Below, one piece after another: positions 8,653 to 12,641 of a stretch of 12,641 nucleotides of DNA (the stretch's first letter is position 1; the number at the start of each line of letters is the position of its first letter). A model generated the notes under the pieces. It ran no database searches, was not told the DNA's origin, and saw nothing but the letters and a program-made list of their open reading frames with translations. The stretch is taken from the NCBI GenBank assembly GCA_964569315.1, contig CAZMUZ010000105.1, forward strand, positions 1-12,641, written 5' to 3'. A program made the translations under genes and the position numbers. Source of the DNA: CADEFF01 sp964569315 (GTDB lineage: Bacteria; Pseudomonadota; Alphaproteobacteria; Dongiales; Dongiaceae).

Positions 8653-8684
8653 GGGCGGGGTCCGGTCGGGCCCCGCCCTTTTCT
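8653..8684 (+). terminator. Intrinsic terminator of the aldehyde dehydrogenase gene
   Basis: GGGCGGGG (8653-8660) and CCCCGCCC (8671-8678) pair perfectly around a 10-base loop and are followed by TTTTCTT. It lies 25 bases after the stop codon. Textbook rho-independent form. Confidence 0.85.
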
Positions 8685-8708
8685 TGGCGCCGGGTTCGGC
8701 GGATTCGG

Positions 8709-8741
8709 GAAAGAAAAGGGCCCGCGCTTGCGCGCGGGCCC
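8709..8741 (-). terminator. Intrinsic terminator of the minus-strand permease cluster
   Basis: Arms GGGCCCGCGC (8718-8727) and GCGCGGGCCC (8732-8741) form a perfect 10-bp stem with a four-base loop. Read on the minus strand it is followed by TTTTCTTTC, and it begins 27 bases past the permease stop. It would end the transcript of the APC permease cluster. Confidence 0.85.
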
Positions 8742-8768
8742 GGTCTTTCAGCAGCCCCGCGAGGATCG

Positions 8769-10457
8769 TCAGCCGACGATCCATTTCGCGATCAGCATCA
8801 CCAGAAGGCCCAGCGCGAGGACGAGATAGGGCAGCATCCCGGCCTTGCGCTCGCCGAGATTGTTGCCGTCCTTGATCCCCATATCCTCCATCATCCGGTC
8901 GGGGAACCGGCCGCCATCCTGGACATAGTGGCGGAACCAGAAGACCGGGATGATGAGGGCCGCCGCGATGAGGCCGGCCCAGAGCGGGTCGATGCCGACC
9001 TCCGCATCGAGATCCCACACCGCGGCGCCCGCCCCCATGAAAGCCGCATTGACGAAGGCGAGGACGGTGCCGAGCGCGAGCACGATCGCGGGCGCGCGAT
9101 AGGGCCGCGGCAGATGGCCGGCATCGACGCGATGGATCCAGCCGGCGTTGAGATTGAGGAAGTTGAAGATGATGTAGCCGCAGTTCGAGATCGCGAGGAT
9201 GAAGTAGTAGCTGCTCGCGTCCGAGGCGGCGAAGGTCAGCAGGATCAGGTTGAAGCAGAGATCCGTCCACATGGCGCGGGTCGGCGCCCCATGGCTGTTG
9301 GTGTGCGAGAGATAGCGTGGCAGCCAGCCATCCACCGAACCCTGATAGAGGGTGCGGGAGGATCCGGCCATCGCGGTGTTGATGGCAAGGATGAGAGCGA
9401 GAATCATCAGCAGCACGAGGATGCCCTCGAGGAAGGCGCCGCCGCCGACCATGTGCGCCATCGCGGTCGCGACGCCCGTGCCGGCGACCACGCCCGGGTC
9501 GGTCATGCCCGCCACGCCCAGCACGCCCTGGAAGGTGAAGGGCACAAGCGTGTAGAGCAGCAGGCAGAGCAGACCGGAATAGAAGATCGCCTTGAAGGTG
9601 TCGGTCGCCGGGTTCTTGAACTCGCGCGTGTAGCAGATCGCGGTCTCGAAGGCGTAGGTCGACCAGGCGGCGATGAACATGCCGCCCAGCACGAGCGTCC
9701 AGCCCGGCAGATCCCAGGCGCCGGTGATCGGCGCGAAGGGCGTGAAGTTCTCGGCGACGACCTTGCCCTGAAGTAGCGGAACGACGCCCACGATCAGCAT
9801 CGGCAAGATAACCAGGAGCCCGACCGCCATCTGCACCTTGGCGGTGCTGAGGATGCCGCGATGCTGGATCGCGAACACGATCAGCATGAGGATCGCACCG
9901 ATCACGAAGGGCATGCCGATCGAAAGATCGACGAAGCCCGGGATCGAGAAGGCGATGAAGGGCTGCTGCAGCGCCGGCGTGAGGGCCGCGATCGCTTCCT
10001 CCGCCGTGCGGCCGGCATTGGCCGGATCGGCGAGCCAGGCGAGGGTTTCGGGCGACTCGGCGCCCGGGATCGGCGCCAGCGCGTTCAGGATGTAGCCCGC
10101 CGCGATGGCGCAGCCGAGCGAGAGGACCGGCGTCCAGGCGAGCCAGTTGCACCAGACCGAGAGCGGCGCGATGAACTTCCCGTATTTGAGCCAGGCGGCC
10201 GCGCCATAGACCGAGGCGCCGCCGGACTTGTTCGGGAAGAGGCCCGCGATCTCGGCGTAGGTGAAGGACTGGATGAAGCCGAACAGCATCGAGACGGTCC
10301 AGATGGCGAAGGCCGCCGTCCCGCCGATACCGCCGATGCCGCCGATCGAGAAGAGCACGAGGGCGGGCACGCCGCTCGCCACCCAGAACGCTCCGCGCCA
10401 GTCGATTGTGCGATGGAGCCCGCCGCTCTCGGCGCCGCTTGCCGGTACGCTGGTCAT
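8769..10457 (-). CDS. APC-superfamily amino-acid/amine permease
   Basis: 562-aa inner-membrane permease with about 12 hydrophobic segments, typical of the amino acid-polyamine-organocation superfamily, and somewhat long for it because of a large periplasmic-type loop (about residues 118-165) and a C-terminal helix after a charged loop. Recognisable parts are the glycine-rich first helix (residues 38-46), FTYAEIAGLFPNKSGGASVY after helix 2 and YAFETAICYTREFKNP. The ATG at 10455-10457 is chosen because GGGGGA sits a few bases upstream; the longer frame from 10493 lacks such a site. It is last of four same-strand genes, 100 bases after the 122-aa gene, and ends before a strong terminator. Oddity: three IGG units in helix 1 encoded by tandem 9-base repeats. 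Substrate unknown; amino acid or polyamine is likely given the dehydrogenase next door. Confidence 0.9.
   Translation of the reverse strand: MTSVPASGAESGGLHRTIDWRGAFWVASGVPALVLFSIGGIGGIGGTAAFAIWTVSMLFGFIQSFTYAEIAGLFPNKSGGASVYGAAAWLKYGKFIAPLSVWCNWLAWTPVLSLGCAIAAGYILNALAPIPGAESPETLAWLADPANAGRTAEEAIAALTPALQQPFIAFSIPGFVDLSIGMPFVIGAILMLIVFAIQHRGILSTAKVQMAVGLLVILPMLIVGVVPLLQGKVVAENFTPFAPITGAWDLPGWTLVLGGMFIAAWSTYAFETAICYTREFKNPATDTFKAIFYSGLLCLLLYTLVPFTFQGVLGVAGMTDPGVVAGTGVATAMAHMVGGGAFLEGILVLLMILALILAINTAMAGSSRTLYQGSVDGWLPRYLSHTNSHGAPTRAMWTDLCFNLILLTFAASDASSYYFILAISNCGYIIFNFLNLNAGWIHRVDAGHLPRPYRAPAIVLALGTVLAFVNAAFMGAGAAVWDLDAEVGIDPLWAGLIAAALIIPVFWFRHYVQDGGRFPDRMMEDMGIKDGNNLGERKAGMLPYLVLALGLLVMLIAKWIVG
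10321..10347. repeat. Three tandem 9-base repeats inside the permease gene
   Basis: CCGCCGATA, CCGCCGATG and CCGCCGATC follow each other (10321-10329, 10330-10338, 10339-10347). They are in frame on the minus strand and each encodes one Ile-Gly-Gly unit of the first transmembrane helix, so unit gain or loss would keep the frame. Confidence 0.8.
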
Positions 10458-10500
10458 GTTATCCCCCTGATGTCGAGACGCTGAAACACGCAAGGCGCGC

Positions 10501-10546
10501 CGCGTTGCCGGATATCGCGCCTGTGGGTCCGCCCGATGGCAACGCG
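10501..10546. repeat. 9-bp inverted repeat in the intergenic gap
   Basis: CGCGTTGCC (10501-10509) and GGCAACGCG (10538-10546) are perfect inverted repeats separated by 28 bases, between the 122-aa gene and the downstream 562-aa permease gene. Inside it GGG/CCC can pair further. On the minus-strand mRNA this could be a processing or attenuation stem ahead of the permease; there is no T-run, so it is not a simple terminator. Confidence 0.5.
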
Positions 10547-10557
10547 CGCGGCATAGG

Positions 10558-10926
10558 TCATGCCCCGGGCTCGGCCGCCGGCACCCGATGATAGATCTGC
10601 CAGCGCAGCCGCGCGAAGCGGTAGGCGTCCATCACCGAGATCGCATAGATGAAGAATCCGCCGGCATAGCGGCCGACGAAGGAATGTTCCGGGGTCGTCA
10701 GATGGAAGGTGATCCAGCCGAGACTCAGCATGAAGAAAAGGAACATGAGCGCCCGGTTGGCATTGCCGTTCAGGAGCTGGCCGACGCCCGGGAAGACCGC
10801 CGCGATGGCGAAGACGACCCAGGGATGGAGCGGCGGCCTGGGCGGCGCCGCTTCGACGACCGGCTTTCCCGGCGGGGTCTTGCGCCCGGCCGCGGGATCA
10901 GGGCGCGGCATCGAGAGTCCGCTCAT
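10558..10926 (-). CDS. Small membrane protein of unknown function (TM2-like motif)
   Basis: 122-aa protein with a Pro-rich polar N-terminus (1-33) and three hydrophobic segments (about 35-52, 58-77 and 84-101), then a basic tail. The turn FPGVGQLLNG at 45-54 followed by a second helix resembles the PGxGxxxxG pattern of TM2-type and related small membrane proteins; no function is assigned to that pattern. It overlaps the end of the 232-aa gene by 29 bases if it starts at 10926, or by 14 bases from the in-frame ATG at 10909-10911. The second start has a weak GAGCGGA upstream, the first has none, so the start is uncertain. The overlap in a different frame supports one transcript and translational coupling. 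Being placed between two permease genes suggests an accessory membrane role, which is inference only. Confidence 0.72.
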   Translation of the reverse strand: MSGLSMPRPDPAAGRKTPPGKPVVEAAPPRPPLHPWVVFAIAAVFPGVGQLLNGNANRALMFLFFMLSLGWITFHLTTPEHSFVGRYAGGFFIYAISVMDAYRFARLRWQIYHRVPAAEPGA

Positions 10927-11596
10927 GAGGGCCGGCCGCCCGTTTCAGCTCCTCGATGATCGCGATGGCGCGATCGAGCAGCGTCCTCACCAACACCGGA
11001 TCGACTGCGAGAGCCTCGCCGAAATCGGGCTGGCGCAGCACCATGTAATGGGCGCGCCGCCCCTCCGCCGCCTGATAGACGAGCCGCACGCCGGGCGGCG
11101 CGATCACCAGCTCCTTCATCTTCGGATCGCGGAAGAGCGGCGCGTGTGCCTCCACCACCTCCGCCGGCGGCGGCTCCTCCGGCCGGTCGGTGCGCACTTG
11201 CACCCAGTTCGGGAAGCCGGGCGGCGTCGCCAGCCGGTCCGGCAGATGGATCGCCGGCGAGAAGAATTCGGTGTTGAGCGGCCGCGCGAGGAAGCTGGTC
11301 ACGCCAGCAACAGGGACCGCGTCCTTCACCGTGGCGAGCAGCCAGAGCGAGGGCAGCTTGCGGACCGCCACGTGATCGACGATCGGCACCAGCCGCACAG
11401 GATGGCCGCGATAGCGGCCTTCCAGCATGGGAAAATCCACGTCGTCCTGCTCGACCCGATAGGTCTCGAAGAGATCGAGGCAGGGATGCAGGTAGCTGCC
11501 GCGCTCGGCCCGGATCTGGCGCCGGCGCCGGAAATGCATGAGCGCCAGCACCCCCACCAGCAGCAGGACGAAGGCCGCGGCCGCAATGCCGTTCAT
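10898..11596 (-). CDS. Membrane-anchored protein of unknown function
   Basis: 232-aa protein. Residues 4-21 are a single hydrophobic helix followed at once by Arg-rich HFRRRRQ, so by the positive-inside rule the remaining 210 residues should be cytoplasmic. The soluble part is mixed alpha/beta in look, with EGRYRGHPVRLVPIVDHV (59-76), a hydrophobic LPSLWLL (81-87), a Pro-rich linker (140-145) and a C-terminal helix (200-221) of regularly spaced Leu/Ile. I recognise no catalytic motif or named family. The ATG at 11594-11596 is used, with a GGAG about 11 bases upstream, a little far. It starts 98 bases after the upstream APC permease stop and overlaps the 122-aa gene downstream. Co-transcription with the permeases is likely; a role in their assembly or control is only inferred. 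Confidence 0.75.
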   Translation of the reverse strand: MNGIAAAAFVLLLVGVLALMHFRRRRQIRAERGSYLHPCLDLFETYRVEQDDVDFPMLEGRYRGHPVRLVPIVDHVAVRKLPSLWLLATVKDAVPVAGVTSFLARPLNTEFFSPAIHLPDRLATPPGFPNWVQVRTDRPEEPPPAEVVEAHAPLFRDPKMKELVIAPPGVRLVYQAAEGRRAHYMVLRQPDFGEALAVDPVLVRTLLDRAIAIIEELKRAAGPHERTLDAAP

Positions 11597-11654
11597 GCCG
11601 GTTTTCGCTCCGCTCGGAACGCCGATGGCTCCGCCTGGCCGGGGAGGACAGGCG

Positions 11655-11685
11655 GCCTGCCCGCCGAACGGGCCGGCGGGCAGGC
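11655..11685 (-). terminator. Strong intergenic hairpin after the first APC permease gene
   Basis: GCCTGCCCGCCG (11655-11666) and CGGCGGGCAGGC (11674-11685) form a perfect 12-bp stem with a seven-base loop, nine bases after the permease stop on the minus strand. No T-run follows, so partial termination or 3'-end stabilisation of the upstream mRNA is as likely as full termination. If it terminates fully, the 232-aa gene needs its own promoter in the remaining 58 bases. Confidence 0.5.
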
Positions 11686-11694
11686 GTCATCATG

Positions 11695-12641
11695 TCAGTA
11701 TCCGCGCGGCCGAGGCCAGGCCATCGTGAACTGGTCGCCGCGGCGCACATATTTGTAGCGGTAGAAGGCGAACCACAGCGACACCACGATGTAGAAGGCC
11801 ATCATGGCGAGGAGCTGCCGTCCATAGCCGAGATAGACCGCGAAATAGGTGGTGACGCAGAGCGTCAGCAGCACGATCGCCGGCAGCGGATGGAAGGGAT
11901 GCACGTAGCCGCGGCGGATCGAGCCGAGCGGCCATTTCTTCCGAAACTTGTACATGTTGATCGGCATGAAGGTGTAGCCGAGCAGGCCGGACAGGATCGA
12001 GAAGGTGATGATCTGCGCGAGCGGGATCTTGAGCGCGAAGATCGCCGCGATCGGGATCAGGAAGATGATCGCGCGGAACGGCGTGCGGTAGCGCGGATGC
12101 ACCGCTCCGAACCAGGCCGGCAAGTAGCGGTCGCGGCCCATCGAGAACCAGGCACGCGAGGCGTCGTTGATGCAGCCGTTCGCCGACGCGATCGCGGAGA
12201 AGAGCGTGCCGACGAAGAGCAGAATCTGCAGCGGCAGGCTCACCACCTTCGCCGCGTCGTAGAGCGGCGCCAGCTCGAGGTCCCAGCCGACATATTCCCA
12301 GGGCAGCACGCCGACCGCGACATACCAGGTGAGCGCGGCCGCGATCAGCAGCGTGATCATGCCGGACATCGTGCCGAGCGGCAGCGCGCGGCCCGGCGAG
12401 CGGACTTCTTCCGCGGCCTGGCAGGTGCCTTCAATGCCGAGATAGAACCAGATGCCGAAATGCAGCGCCGCGATCACGCCGAGCCAGCCATAGGGCAGGC
12501 CGGTCAGCAGCTCCTGATGCTGCAGGATTTCGCCCGGCGACCAGGGCTTCACGGCGAAGAACAGCAGCACGATCGAGGCGAACGCCGCGGCGGTGATGAC
12601 GAAGTTCACCGTCAGCGTCATGAACACGCCGCGATAGTTGA
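11695..12641 (-). CDS. APC-superfamily permease, ethanolamine-permease-like (5'-partial)
   Basis: C-terminal 314 or so residues of an inner-membrane permease; the frame stays open to the window end, so the N-terminal helices are missing. The GTG at 12625-12627 is internal. About eight hydrophobic segments remain. The segment IEGTCQAAEEVRSPGRALP, followed by a membrane helix, matches the pattern of the ethanolamine permease (EAT) branch of the APC superfamily, as does SANGCINDASRAWFSMGRDR before YLPAWF. The C-terminus is cytoplasmic and basic (YRYKYVRRGDQF). It is the first of four same-strand genes here and may not be the first of the operon. The likely job is proton- or exchange-coupled uptake of an amine or amino acid. 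Ethanolamine is a family-based guess: no ethanolamine ammonia-lyase gene is in view. Confidence 0.88.
   Translation of the reverse strand, partial: NYRGVFMTLTVNFVITAAAFASIVLLFFAVKPWSPGEILQHQELLTGLPYGWLGVIAALHFGIWFYLGIEGTCQAAEEVRSPGRALPLGTMSGMITLLIAAALTWYVAVGVLPWEYVGWDLELAPLYDAAKVVSLPLQILLFVGTLFSAIASANGCINDASRAWFSMGRDRYLPAWFGAVHPRYRTPFRAIIFLIPIAAIFALKIPLAQIITFSILSGLLGYTFMPINMYKFRKKWPLGSIRRGYVHPFHPLPAIVLLTLCVTTYFAVYLGYGRQLLAMMAFYIVVSLWFAFYRYKYVRRGDQFTMAWPRPRGY

Noticed and set aside
10709..11758. A 349-codon plus-strand frame opposite the two orphan membrane-protein genes
   Set aside because: Arg/His/Pro/Gln-rich antisense translation. The minus-strand genes have plausible helices, a positive-inside anchor and overlapping operon geometry. 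Because those two proteins are unrecognised, this rejection is less certain than the others.

Overview
The window is GC-rich throughout, with the dense, third-position-GC coding style and gene families of an alphaproteobacterium. A Rhodospirillales- or Hyphomicrobiales-type genome is my guess; there is no rRNA or marker gene here to settle it. I see no tRNA, rRNA, CRISPR array, insertion sequence or phage gene. Both ends cut through genes.

Left part (1-5097, + strand): three closely spaced co-directional genes that look like one operon. They are a membrane-bound CHASE2 class III adenylate cyclase (5' end outside the window), a secreted FecR-domain protein, and a CPA1/NhaP-type Na+/H+ antiporter with a C-terminal cyclic-nucleotide-binding domain. 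The cyclase keeps its metal, substrate and transition-state residues. The antiporter's nucleotide-binding cassette keeps the Glu and Arg that hold cAMP. The inferred circuit is: envelope signal, then CHASE2/FecR, then cAMP, then gating of a cation/proton antiporter. This is the most interesting system in the window.

Middle (5098-6862): a LysE/RhtB-type exporter (- strand) and an EamA/DMT transporter (+ strand) are divergent around a 183-base spacer that holds several small hairpins. The LysE gene converges on the antiporter gene over a hairpin.

Right part (6863-12641): a non-coding stretch with an AT-rich imperfect palindrome precedes a PuuC-like NAD(P)+ aldehyde dehydrogenase (+ strand). 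The dehydrogenase converges on a four-gene minus-strand cluster across two back-to-back intrinsic terminators. In transcription order the cluster is an APC-family permease (5' end outside the window, ethanolamine-permease-like), a 232-aa membrane-anchored protein of unknown function, an overlapping 122-aa small membrane protein, and a second, 562-aa APC permease. Together these suggest uptake and oxidation of amines or amino acids (polyamine, GABA or ethanolamine type). The substrate is not decided by the sequence.
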